Shown: positions 18,212 to 25,745, counted from the first letter of the stretch. The stretch is 64,000 bases of DNA from Nitrososphaerales archaeon (GCA_030041355.1 JASHNZ010000058.1:1-64000), one strand, 5' to 3'. Translations and numbers: made by a program. The notes: a model not told the origin generated them from the sequence alone.

Positions 18212-19075
18212 CTATATCGCTGCAAGCAACTTCTTTACGTGCGCTAGGTTCTCCTTGTCGCCTCGCCTATTGTCGATGGGAGTCTCTAATACGAGTGGAA
18301 GATCTCTTAAAACCTGTAGGGCGAAGAGTGACCGGAATCCTTTGTCTCCAATCTTTCCGAGGCCAATGTGTTCATGGCGGTCGATTCCGCGTCCAAGTTC
18401 TCCCATAGAGTCGTTTACATGAATCAAGAAGAGTTTGTCTAGACCGATTATTTCATCGAACTCACGGATTGTTTTCTTAAACGCTTCTTCGTTTCTAAGG
18501 TCATAACCTGACGCGAACGCGTGGCAAGTATCCAAGCACACTCCCATTCTATTGCGGTCATTGATCTGGTCTAGAACCGTTCGAATGTACTCAAACTTCG
18601 AACCAACACTGTTTTTGACACCGGCTGAATTTTCAAGTAATATTCTCACCTTTGCTCCTTCGGTTAAGCTAATTGCCCTTCTGCATCCCGAGATTATCTT
18701 GCTGTGGCCCTCTTCAATAGATGATCCCATATGACTGCCGAAATGGGCAACGAGGTTGGTCACACCTAGCTTCGACGCTCTTTCGATTTCCCTGACTAAT
18801 ACCATGACTGAATCAGAATAAAACTTCTCATCCGGCGAGGACAGGTTAGGCATATACGGCATGTGTGCGGCGGGGAGGAACTTTAAGCGAGAGGCTTTCT
18901 CACTGAACAGCTCAGCCTGCGATTGTTCTAACGGCTTTGCTGCCCAACGCCGAGGACTGCAAGTAAAAATTTGAAATGTGCCGACACAGCCAAGCTCTGC
19001 CGCTCGATCGACGGCTAAATCTATTTTCTCCGCAATGGAGACGTGGATGCCGACCGATCTTGGGATAAGCGTCAT
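18212..19075 (-). CDS. nfo: Endonuclease IV (AP endonuclease)
   Basis: This 287-residue zinc enzyme nicks DNA 5' to abasic sites in base excision repair. It has the AP endonuclease family 2 TIM-barrel pattern: GIHVSIAEKIDLAVDRA at the start, LLENSAG (metal-binding Glu), GVCLDTCHAFASGYDL, HVNDSMGELGRG, and DRHEHIGLGKIG near the end. Length matches bacterial and archaeal Nfo. It is divergent from the 3-methyladenine glycosylase gene, so both may share the roughly 100-base regulatory gap. Confidence 0.96.
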   Translation of the reverse strand: MTLIPRSVGIHVSIAEKIDLAVDRAAELGCVGTFQIFTCSPRRWAAKPLEQSQAELFSEKASRLKFLPAAHMPYMPNLSSPDEKFYSDSVMVLVREIERASKLGVTNLVAHFGSHMGSSIEEGHSKIISGCRRAISLTEGAKVRILLENSAGVKNSVGSKFEYIRTVLDQINDRNRMGVCLDTCHAFASGYDLRNEEAFKKTIREFDEIIGLDKLFLIHVNDSMGELGRGIDRHEHIGLGKIGDKGFRSLFALQVLRDLPLVLETPIDNRRGDKENLAHVKKLLAAI

Positions 19076-19178
19076 AGGTGCAGCTCAGATATCCCTCGAG
19101 TGTCTTCTGTTAAACGAAGAGACTTTGTACGCTTTGTTTAAGAGTTTTCTCATTATTAGATTACGAGACATACTCCAA

Positions 19179-19751
19179 ATGGCTATCAAACGATGTGGCT
19201 GGTCAACGATCCCGGCCGACCCAATTTACCTGCGTTACCACGATGAAGAATGGGGCGTTCCCGCCCATGACGATCGCAAGCTTTTCGAATTTCTGGTTCT
19301 TGAAGGCGCTCAAGCAGGACTGAATTGGCTTGTAGTGTTACGCAAACGAGAGAATTATCGTAAAGCATTTGATGATTTTGATCCCGAAATCGTGGCAAAT
19401 TACGGTTCGGGGAGAATTAACCATTTAGTCAGTGACAAAGGAATAATCCGGAACAAGCTAAAAATCGCTTCTGCGATTCAGAACGCGAAATCACTCTTAC
19501 GAGTCAGAGACGAATTCGGAAGTTTTGACAAGTACCTATGGGGTTTTGTCCAAGACTCTATTCCAAAAAAGAATCGTTGGCGCACTTTGAGCCAGATACC
19601 CGCAAAGACAAAGGAATCCGATCTGCTAAGCGCTGATTTAAAGAAACGAGGCTTTTCGTTCGTTGGATCGACCATTTGCTATGCCCATATGCAAGCGACT
19701 GGTATGGTAAATGATCATCTAGTTAGTTGTTTTAGATACAATCAGGTTTAG
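19179..19751 (+). CDS. tag: DNA-3-methyladenine glycosylase I
   Basis: About 190 residues from the ATG at 19179. Upstream in-frame codons run through the divergent nfo gene and are not family-like. The protein opens with RCGWSTIPADPIYLRYHDEEWG, the Tag N-terminus with its zinc-binding Cys and active-site Glu. It also has FEFLVLEGAQAGLNW and ends with FVGSTICYAHMQATGMVNDH, supplying the remaining zinc ligands and the Tag signature. It excises 3-methyladenine and leaves an abasic site for the neighbouring Nfo. Tag is mainly bacterial, so lateral acquisition is likely. Confidence 0.95.
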   Translation: MAIKRCGWSTIPADPIYLRYHDEEWGVPAHDDRKLFEFLVLEGAQAGLNWLVVLRKRENYRKAFDDFDPEIVANYGSGRINHLVSDKGIIRNKLKIASAIQNAKSLLRVRDEFGSFDKYLWGFVQDSIPKKNRWRTLSQIPAKTKESDLLSADLKKRGFSFVGSTICYAHMQATGMVNDHLVSCFRYNQV

Positions 19752-19767
19752 GGCAGGGAACCGCTAA

Positions 19768-20619
19768 TTGTCAACCGGTGTGGCTTGGGCAAGACACTTA
19801 AGGAGGCGAAGAGGAAAGAAAATCTTTCAGCAAGCTTTGACCATGTATAGGTTTCATCGCACTCCGTTTGAAGAAATTATCGAAAACATTCTGAGCGTGA
19901 TGGAATCACACGAGGCTTATTTCACATTCCCTACCGTCGCGTCTACTGCAACGCAAAAGCCTGACCTCTTGAAAAAAATAATCCATCAGGGGAGCGAGAT
20001 CGCAGTACATGGATATCAGCACGTCAAGTATCCTCTCATCTCGATTAAAGATCAGGAAAGTGACATGATAAGAGCTCTGAGAACATATGAAAAGTTAGGA
20101 ATCCCAATCAAAGGATTTAGGGCACCGTACAATTCCTATGATTCAAACACAGCCGAATTGATTGAAAGGCACGGTTTTCGCTGGGACGCGGGGATTGGAT
20201 ATTTGAAGGAGAACAGGGAAAAGACTGATTTTTTCAAAGTGATTCAAGGAAACAGAGAGTTGAGCTTTGTGTGTATTCCTCTGAACGAGTTATCTGACGA
20301 CCTCCTGATAGACGAACTGCACTGTTCCCCCAAAGAAATGGTAAAACGCCTGTGTCATGCTCTGGATTATGCCAAGAAATCTAGGGGAGTGATTATGTTT
20401 GATCTACATCCGATCAGAATCGGCCAAGCTGAATATGTGGGAGTACTCGATCGAATTCTTTCCTACGGTGAAAGGATTGGAGGCTGGTTCCCGACAGTTT
20501 CACAAGCGGTAGAGATAGGAGCCTCAAAGAGCGATTGGAATGGACATGAATTCTGTTGTCTACTGACAGGCGATGTGGACAATTTTTATTTCCGGGATTA
20601 TCTTAGGAGACTCGGTTAG
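19768..20619 (+). CDS. Polysaccharide deacetylase (NodB/CE4 superfamily), apparently circularly permuted
   Basis: 283 residues, start TTG. Motif 2 of CE4 enzymes is present as AVHGYQH (H81 and H85, metal ligands), motif 3 as GFRAPYNSYD (R118, P120), and FDLHP gives the late histidine. Motif 1, the TFDDG-type aspartate strand, is missing at the N-terminus. The N-terminus starts directly with the strand that normally follows motif 1 (EAYFTFPTVAS). A DVD motif appears at the C-terminus in LLTGDVDNFYF (D269, D271). This suggests strand 1 has moved to the end. It probably removes acetyl groups from a sugar. It overlaps the acyltransferase gene tail to tail by 17 bases. Confidence 0.8.
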   Translation: MSTGVAWARHLRRRRGKKIFQQALTMYRFHRTPFEEIIENILSVMESHEAYFTFPTVASTATQKPDLLKKIIHQGSEIAVHGYQHVKYPLISIKDQESDMIRALRTYEKLGIPIKGFRAPYNSYDSNTAELIERHGFRWDAGIGYLKENREKTDFFKVIQGNRELSFVCIPLNELSDDLLIDELHCSPKEMVKRLCHALDYAKKSRGVIMFDLHPIRIGQAEYVGVLDRILSYGERIGGWFPTVSQAVEIGASKSDWNGHEFCCLLTGDVDNFYFRDYLRRLG

Positions 20620-21184
20620 GGTTTTGAGGCCCTTCGAGTTTTTTCACTGCCCTGGCCGGATTTCCAGCCACGATGGTAAATGCGGGCACATTCTGACTCA
20701 CAACTGCACCCGCAGCGACAATAGCTCCTTCTTCAACGGTAACCCCTGGAAGTACTATCGCGCCAACTCCGACCCACGCCCCACGTTTTAGCAAGACCTT
20801 CTGAGGCCCTTCATGGAAAACGCCCGTTCTAGCCAAAAAAGGACTGCCGCCGGAGTGGGCCACTACTATGGCGCCAGGTGCGATAGCAACCTCGTCTTCG
20901 ATTTCTATAAACTCCGGGTATTCGCTATCGAGGTAGACTAAATTCCCTATGTACACGCCCTTACCAATCTTCACACCACAGGCCCGAAACATAACTACTC
21001 TCATTTGATACATAGGAAGATGCCAGGCTAAAACTCGCCAAATTCTTCCGAGAGTTTTTCCCATTCTTTTCGAACCAACAGACAAGGAACCCAAAGATAA
21101 AGTATTGCACTGCAACCTGACCGAAGTCAGAATCCCTTTCAAGAGTAAGAAGATTGCAAGTAAAGGCGCCTCATCGCATTTCAT
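20603..21184 (-). CDS. Left-handed beta-helix acyltransferase (LacA/WbbJ/maltose O-acetyltransferase type)
   Basis: 193 residues as drawn. The hexapeptide repeats start at GVKIGKGVYIG (about residue 70) and run to GAIVAAGAVVSQNVPAFTIVAGNPA, with the closing GNPA turn typical of sugar O-acetyltransferases. The catalytic histidine is probably H114 in VVAHSGGSP. The first 40 residues look atypical. An ATG at 21064 with a TATA-like element about 36 bases upstream (TACTTTATC) is a good alternative start, giving 153 residues. It is divergent from the FkbH gene. It likely acylates a sugar or related hydroxyl. Confidence 0.85.
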   Translation of the reverse strand: MKCDEAPLLAIFLLLKGILTSVRLQCNTLSLGSLSVGSKRMGKTLGRIWRVLAWHLPMYQMRVVMFRACGVKIGKGVYIGNLVYLDSEYPEFIEIEDEVAIAPGAIVVAHSGGSPFLARTGVFHEGPQKVLLKRGAWVGVGAIVLPGVTVEEGAIVAAGAVVSQNVPAFTIVAGNPARAVKKLEGPQNPNRVS

Positions 21185-21232
21185 CTAGCAATGCTTAATT
21201 TTGGCCTGAGGCTTGATTAGAGTTGTTTCTGC

Positions 21233-23050
21233 ATGGAAAGTGTGCGTGATCTTCTTTCGAAGAGGAAAGTCCACGGCGTAACGGACTACATTAGCGTCGC
21301 AAGGAAGTTAGACGAGAAAACTCTCTATGAAAATGCGCCGCAGAATAGAAAAATCAGGATCGCCCTATTGTCCAGTTTCACAGTTGGCGGTCTTCGCGAA
21401 GCTCTCCTAGTAAAGTGTCTAAACGAAGGCGTCTATCCGCTTATCTATCTGGGAAACTACAACCAGTACAGTCAGGAGATACTAGAGCCTTCGAGCGAGC
21501 TTTACAAATTCAAGCCGGATCTAGTAATATTGATTTTAGACACGCGGACCGTCGCGGGAGAGAGTTATTACCAGCAGAACTTGGAAAACAACGAGAAGGA
21601 ATCCAAAGATTGGATCAATTCGACCCTCTCTAATATCTCCGGGCTTGCCGCAAAAATACAGGAGAATTCGAAAGCAAGACTTCTTATTCACAACTTCGAA
21701 GTTCCAACCTACTCCCCACTTGGCATAATTGATGACAGGCAAACCTACAGCTTCAGAAGGTCGGTCGAAGACCTCAACGCTAAACTAACAGAAATTTTTC
21801 GAGGCGATCCGCGAACATTCGTTTTGGATTATGACCTTTTTGCCTCGCGGGTTGGAAAGGACAATGGAACTGACTACAAGATGTACTACCTAGGGGACTT
21901 TAGAGTAAGCCCTAAAGTAATTCCGGGATTGAGCGACCAATACACTCCTTACATTCGTGCGATTCTTTCCATGACAAAAAAGTGCCTTGTTCTTGATCTG
22001 GATGGCGTGCTTTGGGGCGGTGTTGTTGGCGAAGATGGTCTTGAGGGTATACGATTAGGCCCTACCCCAGAAGGTCAGCCCTTTCTCGATTTGCAAAAAA
22101 TTATTCTTTCGCTCTACCATCGTGGGGTAATTCTTGCAATAAACAGCGCAAATAATCTTGACGATGCTTTGGAAGTTTTTCGGAAGCATCCTTACATGGT
22201 CCTGAAAGAGGATTACTTTGCTGCTATGGAAATCAATTGGAATGACAAGGTGTCCAACATGAAAGCGATAGCAGAGCAAGTGGAGATTGGGATAGACAGC
22301 CTGGTCTTTCTTGACGATAATCATGTTAATCGAGAAGTTGTCAAACAGGCCCTGCCAGAAGTGCTTACAATAGATCTTCCGTCAGACCCGTCTCTTTATC
22401 CTAAAACGTTAATGGATTTGCGCGTTTTCGACTCCTTGCAGCTGACCCCAGAAGACAAAGCGAGAGGGAAGATGTATGCAGAGCAGCGCAAGCGCCAAGA
22501 ATTTCAGAGAGTTACAGGAGATATCAGCGAATATCTGAAGGCCTTACAAACAGTAGTAACTATTGAGAAGGCCAACACTTTCAACATTCCAAGGATATCT
22601 CAGCTTACCCAAAAGACAAACCAATTCAATGTTACAACCAGGAGATACTTGGAAGACGATATAAAGAGGATGGCGCACTCTGACAATTTTCTCGTACTTT
22701 CCTTGAAAGTCGAGGACAAGTTCGGAGATAGCGGTCTCACCGGAGTTGCAATTGTCGAAAAGGGAAGAGAAAAGTGGAGAATCGACTCATTTTTGCTTAG
22801 TTGCAGAGTCTTAGGGCGAAAGGTTGAGGACACTTTGCTGACTTATATTATGGAGGAGGCAGCTCGGGAGGGCGCCCAAGTACTTGCGGGGGAATTCATT
22901 CCCACAAAGAAGAATGCTCCAGCCAAAGATTTCTTTGCAAAACATGGTTTTACGCGGAATTCTGTAGCTGCCAACGGCTCGGAATCTTGGGTGCGTGACT
23001 TGCAGGAAGTACATGAATTCCCTCAGTTTGTCAAAGTGGTTGTGGTGTAA
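21233..23050 (+). CDS. FkbH-like HAD-IIIC superfamily enzyme
   Basis: A 605-residue three-part protein. Residues about 40-230 are an SGNH-like N-terminal domain. The HAD domain has the catalytic motif DLDGVLWGGVVGEDG with D255 and D257, a SANN motif (AINSANNLDDAL, about 303) and FLDDNHVNREVV near 360. The C-terminal GNAT-like part holds the FkbH hallmark LTQKTNQFNVTTRRY near 457. Known FkbH proteins take 1,3-bisphosphoglycerate, remove the phosphate and load glyceryl onto an acyl carrier protein. A carrier protein gene follows nine bases later. In bacteria they serve polyketide, tetronate and surface-glycan pathways. I infer glyceryl loading here; the final acceptor is unknown. Confidence 0.93.
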   Translation: MESVRDLLSKRKVHGVTDYISVARKLDEKTLYENAPQNRKIRIALLSSFTVGGLREALLVKCLNEGVYPLIYLGNYNQYSQEILEPSSELYKFKPDLVILILDTRTVAGESYYQQNLENNEKESKDWINSTLSNISGLAAKIQENSKARLLIHNFEVPTYSPLGIIDDRQTYSFRRSVEDLNAKLTEIFRGDPRTFVLDYDLFASRVGKDNGTDYKMYYLGDFRVSPKVIPGLSDQYTPYIRAILSMTKKCLVLDLDGVLWGGVVGEDGLEGIRLGPTPEGQPFLDLQKIILSLYHRGVILAINSANNLDDALEVFRKHPYMVLKEDYFAAMEINWNDKVSNMKAIAEQVEIGIDSLVFLDDNHVNREVVKQALPEVLTIDLPSDPSLYPKTLMDLRVFDSLQLTPEDKARGKMYAEQRKRQEFQRVTGDISEYLKALQTVVTIEKANTFNIPRISQLTQKTNQFNVTTRRYLEDDIKRMAHSDNFLVLSLKVEDKFGDSGLTGVAIVEKGREKWRIDSFLLSCRVLGRKVEDTLLTYIMEEAAREGAQVLAGEFIPTKKNAPAKDFFAKHGFTRNSVAANGSESWVRDLQEVHEFPQFVKVVVV

Positions 23051-23059
23051 CACTTATCC

Positions 23060-23281
23060 TTGGACCAGCTTAGCGCAATCGTTGCGAGGGTATTCGATCT
23101 TTCCCCGGATGATCTTTCAGATCTGACTGAGCGAGGGAAATTAGAAGTTTGGGACTCTCTAAATCATCTTTTGCTCATCAGTGAAATTGAAGAGGAAATG
23201 AACATCGAATTCACAACTGATGAGGTCCTGAGGATCAAGACCCTCAAAGACATACGGGAAATTATCTCTAAAAAGACATGA
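23060..23281 (+). CDS. Acyl carrier protein
   Basis: 73 residues, start TTG nine bases after the FkbH stop. Four-helix carrier pattern: the phosphopantetheine serine is S33 in VWDSLNHLLLI, helix 2 follows (LLLISEIEEEMNIEF), and DEVLRIKTLKDIREII forms helices 3-4. It is strongly acidic, as usual. Tight coupling to the FkbH gene argues that it carries the glyceryl-type unit. Archaea make no fatty acids through ACP in their standard membrane pathway, so a dedicated carrier is notable. Confidence 0.93.
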   Translation: MDQLSAIVARVFDLSPDDLSDLTERGKLEVWDSLNHLLLISEIEEEMNIEFTTDEVLRIKTLKDIREIISKKT

Positions 23282-23296
23282 GCGCTTCGGCCTCAT

Positions 23297-23671
23297 TCAT
23301 TTTCTGCGAACGACAACGACTGCGACTGCTTCATTTCTTGTATGAGCGATGCTAAGGGAGAATTCGAAATGCTTAGCTATAGCTACTCCCCCACGGCGTA
23401 GTTTTTTCACAAAGGGAATTCCTTTCTCGTGTCCGATCTCAATGTCATTAAGCGAGTATTCCACACTTTCCAGCTGACTCAATGCCTTAATCGTTGCTTC
23501 CTTGGCTGCATACATCCCGGCTAACGATTGCGCACCCTTTCCCTTAGATCTGTAGTATGAGATTTCGTCCCGTGTGAAAACACGCCCCAAGAACCTCGAA
23601 TTCTTTGCGGAGATAAGTAATCGTGATACCTCTTCAATATCTATTCCAACAGAAAATTTTTGCTGCCGCAT
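23297..23671 (-). CDS. acpS: Holo-[acyl carrier protein] synthase (AcpS-type phosphopantetheinyl transferase)
   Basis: About 124 residues from ATG 23671 (a TTG at 23695 would add eight). It contains the AcpS motifs: FSVGIDIEEVSRL with the Mg-binding Asp, GMYAAKEATIKAL with the metal-binding Glu and CoA-site Lys, and LSIAHTRNEAVAVV at the end. It transfers 4'-phosphopantetheine from CoA to S33 of the neighbouring carrier protein. The gene converges with the ACP gene with a 15-base gap. With FkbH and ACP it makes a complete activation and loading unit. Confidence 0.92.
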   Translation of the reverse strand: MRQQKFSVGIDIEEVSRLLISAKNSRFLGRVFTRDEISYYRSKGKGAQSLAGMYAAKEATIKALSQLESVEYSLNDIEIGHEKGIPFVKKLRRGGVAIAKHFEFSLSIAHTRNEAVAVVVVRRK

Positions 23672-23741
23672 AAGATTTTCACTACCTGACTCCAATTTGA
23701 CTAATGCATGCTATAATTTCTGGAAACTAGAGACCCGTCAA

Positions 23742-23752
23742 CCTTTAATAAT
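23742..23752 (+). promoter_or_regulatory. Predicted TATA box of the initiator tRNA gene
   Basis: CCTTTAATAATC lies about 40 bases before the mature tRNA 5' end. A start about 25 bases downstream leaves a short 5' leader for RNase P to remove. Confidence 0.4.
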
Positions 23753-23825
23753 CATAAGCGAAAATTCATTCTCGCCGCAAAATTGTAGCGGGGTGGGGAA
23801 GCCAGGTTATCCCGGCGGGCTCATA

Positions 23826-23888
23826 ATTGGGGCGGTTCCAAATTTCTCTATCTTGGCAAAGACAGAGTGGACTGGAACGCATTGAGAG
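23826..23888 (+). other. tRNA intron 1, position 37/38 (63 bases)
   Basis: The bulge-helix-bulge is visible. The central 4-bp helix pairs CUCA (23820-23823) with UGAG (23883-23886). The 3-base bulges are UAA (23824-23826) and AGA (23887-23889), and cutting between the second and third base of each gives exactly this intron. The outer helix is the anticodon stem. The inner helix is weaker near the bulge but strong at UUCCA/UGGAA (23836-23840 with 23873-23877). Confidence 0.85.
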
Positions 23889-23910
23889 ACCCGCAGAGCG
23901 GTGGTTCAAA

Positions 23911-23963
23911 GTAGCAGCAGGTATGACCTATCTTGAAGATGACTTTCGTTGCTGTTATGAAAG
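23911..23963 (+). other. tRNA intron 2, non-canonical position 59/60 (53 bases)
   Basis: The splicing motif is a full bulge-helix-bulge. The outer helix is the T stem GGUGG/CCACC. The central helix pairs UUCA (23905-23908) with UGAA (23958-23961). Bulges are AAG (23909-23911) and AGU (23962-23964). The inner helix UAGCAGCA/UGCUGUUA (23912-23919 with 23950-23957) has 8 bp with one G-U. Cleavage between bases 2 and 3 of each bulge restores a seven-base T-loop. Confidence 0.85.
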
Positions 23964-24021
23964 TCCACCCCCCGCTACTTCTTGTTAAACTCGAAACAAC
24001 ATATGGAAAGGTTGCCAGTAT

Positions 24022-24813
24022 TTATTCCTGGACTCGCGGAGCCAAATAAAAGTGGATTCTGCCACCTTTGGAAGCCTCACCCAGCTTAAACTCCATTCTG
24101 AGAGGCATCTTACTTGAGTACTCAAAGTTAATCATATCAGACGCGGAACCCGCAGCTTTCGTGATTTTCAAGAGATATTCAATGCTGTAAGTTGCTTTAC
24201 TCTCTTCCTTCACGTCAAGCTCAGGAATATCTTGGCCGGCCCTGTCCAAGGTAACCGTTGCCTTACCTGTGTCTCCCTTGCCCGAGAAGGTAATCGTGTC
24301 TTTCTTAGTTTCGATAGTGATGTGACTTGAAACAACGGAAATATCATTCAGCACTCTATCGAATGCCGGTTCGATTATCGTGAATTTGGAATTAAAGCTA
24401 AGTTTAGGAAGAGGTGTATTACTCTGGTTTGATTCGATCAAATGAAGCTCAAACTCTCTTCTGCTTCCCAATTTCATTACAAGAGAATCAGTCGCTTGTC
24501 GCGAAATTTCAATCGAATCTTTCGATTCGGCTCTTCGAACCAGTTTGGTGAAATCTTCCACTCGTACCGTAAATTTGTCTGCCTTGGTACATTCAAACTT
24601 CTCGAAGCCAGAACTAGGCCAGAAGAGATCTACAAGAGCGACGTGAGAAGGATCCATCGCTCGAAATGTAATACCTTCTGAAGTTACATCAAATGTCGCT
24701 TCCTCGACTAGCGTTAGGATGGAAGCGGTAACCGCTCGCCATTCGCTTGGCGTCTGGGTTCGTGCGACAAAGCCCGTCATGGCTGAAGTCTTTGTAGTTT
24801 CAGCTGGCATCAT
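24022..24813 (-). CDS. pcn: DNA polymerase sliding clamp (PCNA)
   Basis: This 263-residue ring-forming processivity factor encircles DNA and recruits polymerases, FEN1, ligase and RFC. It has the PCNA two-domain repeat: GITFRAMDPSHVALVDL (about 47-63), the interdomain connector near 125-140 (LIESNQSNTPLPKLSF), and a C-terminal SIEYLLKITKAAGSASDMINFEYSSKMPL-type segment ending in IHFYLAPRV. A palindromic TATA element sits about 27 bases upstream, so the message is probably leaderless. The gene order csl4-rpoL-tfs-pcn is shared with other archaea. Confidence 0.95.
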   Translation of the reverse strand: MMPAETTKTSAMTGFVARTQTPSEWRAVTASILTLVEEATFDVTSEGITFRAMDPSHVALVDLFWPSSGFEKFECTKADKFTVRVEDFTKLVRRAESKDSIEISRQATDSLVMKLGSRREFELHLIESNQSNTPLPKLSFNSKFTIIEPAFDRVLNDISVVSSHITIETKKDTITFSGKGDTGKATVTLDRAGQDIPELDVKEESKATYSIEYLLKITKAAGSASDMINFEYSSKMPLRMEFKLGEASKGGRIHFYLAPRVQE

Positions 24814-24833
24814 TATTCAGAACCATAATCAAG

Positions 24834-24846
24834 CTTATATTATAAG
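24834..24846 (-). promoter_or_regulatory. Predicted TATA box of pcn, a perfect 13-base palindrome
   Basis: CTTATATTATAAG is symmetric around its central T and centred about 27 bases before the pcn ATG. This is the right distance for a leaderless transcript. Being palindromic, it could in principle also bind TBP in the reverse direction. Confidence 0.5.
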
Positions 24847-24899
24847 TATTGGCAGTCTGGAATTTCGATTGCAGAAATCCGGGTTTACAAAAATAGGGT

Positions 24900-25235
24900 T
24901 TAGCTGTACTGTCTCCAGGTATGCTCGCACTTCTGGCATCTGAAAAACTGCGTGGGTGGCTCATCACCGCTTCTTGTTTGAAGAAACCACCAGAAGGCGG
25001 TATTGTGTCCACACTTCGGACACTCGATCGTTGTTGTTGGCATGGTTTGAATCTTTTCTTCCTTGTCTCCTACCACTTTTAGCTCTCCTGAGTTTTCTTC
25101 TGGCTCAGTGACGTCAGCTCTTGAAGACGAAGATCCGGCGTTCTCTTGAAATCCACACTTCTCGCAGAATAGCAAAGAACGAGACTTTTCCAGCTTTAGC
25201 TTTAGCCGGGTCCCACACTTTGGGCAGAATTTCAT
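24900..25235 (-). CDS. tfs: Transcription factor S (TFIIS-like cleavage factor)
   Basis: This 111-residue factor rescues arrested RNA polymerase by stimulating transcript cleavage. The N-terminal ribbon has C4, C7, C24 and C27. The C-terminal ribbon has C72, C75, C100 and C103, with the catalytic tip RSGDEPPTQFF containing D91-E92, which reaches into the polymerase active site. The intact acidic pair marks it as an active factor rather than an inhibitory paralog. It sits between rpoL and pcn. Confidence 0.94.
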   Translation of the reverse strand: MKFCPKCGTRLKLKLEKSRSLLFCEKCGFQENAGSSSSRADVTEPEENSGELKVVGDKEEKIQTMPTTTIECPKCGHNTAFWWFLQTRSGDEPPTQFFRCQKCEHTWRQYS

Positions 25236-25302
25236 TGCTTTACATCATTCATCCGATCTTGTGTTTTGAGCTAAGAGATTTGACGAGGGTAAAGTGACGA
25301 AT

Positions 25303-25710
25303 CTAAACGGCAGGTTGAGCTTCGTTTTTCTGAACAGGTGCCTGCTCAGCGGCGGCATTTAGATCTGAGGCAGACTGAGGCGCAGCTGTTGGTTCAACAG
25401 GCCGTTCTGGACTCAAGCTAGTTCTCGCAGGCTTTATGGCATCAGGAAATTCACTCTTCGCTGCTTCGAGGATTTCCTGCGTTATTGCTCGGGCGTGAGC
25501 TATGGCTTGCTTTAATAAATCATTTGCATCGCCACCATCGGTATGCACTTGTATCGTAAGAGTCTTAATGAGAGGATGAGGCGGAGCGACGCCGGCGAAC
25601 TTTACGTGTTTTACGCCCAACAGCTCTTTGTGTACAATATCAGCAACGCTATAGTCCTCTCCTTCTATTTGGATTTGAATAGCATCGTTACCAATTGAAT
25701 TAATTTTCAT
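25303..25710 (-). CDS. rpoL: DNA-directed RNA polymerase subunit L (Rpb11 homolog)
   Basis: About 135 residues from the ATG at 25710. The conserved part is residues 1-90: MKINSIGNDAIQIQIEGED, then VADIVHKELLGVKHVKFAG and HPLIKTLTIQVHTDG. It dimerises with RpoD as the assembly platform for the polymerase. An Ala/Glu/Pro-rich tail of about 40 residues (AAPQSASDLNAAAEQAP) is unusually long for this small subunit. A TATA element lies about 40 bases upstream. Confidence 0.92.
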   Translation of the reverse strand: MKINSIGNDAIQIQIEGEDYSVADIVHKELLGVKHVKFAGVAPPHPLIKTLTIQVHTDGGDANDLLKQAIAHARAITQEILEAAKSEFPDAIKPARTSLSPERPVEPTAAPQSASDLNAAAEQAPVQKNEAQPAV

Positions 25711-25745
25711 TTTCAAGCGCAGAAACAAGAAAACTAGTTGTCAAG

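Larger units (their letters stand above)
23787..23977 (+). tRNA. Initiator tRNA-Met (CAU) with two introns
   Basis: The 191-base gene folds, after removal of two introns, to a 75-base tRNA. The acceptor is AGCGGGG with CCCCGCT (23787-23793 and 23970-23976), discriminator A, no encoded CCA. The D stem is GGG/CCC. The anticodon stem GCGGG/CCCGC surrounds loop CTCATAA with anticodon CAT at 23822-23824. The T stem GGTGG/CCACC (23900-23904 and 23965-23969) closes loop TTCAAAT. The A1-U72 pair and three G-C pairs at the base of the anticodon loop are initiator hallmarks. Intron 1 (23826-23888) is at 37/38, intron 2 (23911-23963) at 59/60 in the T-loop. Confidence 0.93.

Noticed and set aside
19768-23695. 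Polyketide or nonribosomal peptide gene cluster
   Set aside because: No ketosynthase, acyltransferase of PKS type, or adenylation domain is present; only the loading components are.
23574-23885. 103-codon frame running across the start of acpS into the initiator tRNA
   Set aside because: It overlaps acpS in antisense and the tRNA acceptor and anticodon arms; the tRNA explains the sequence fully.
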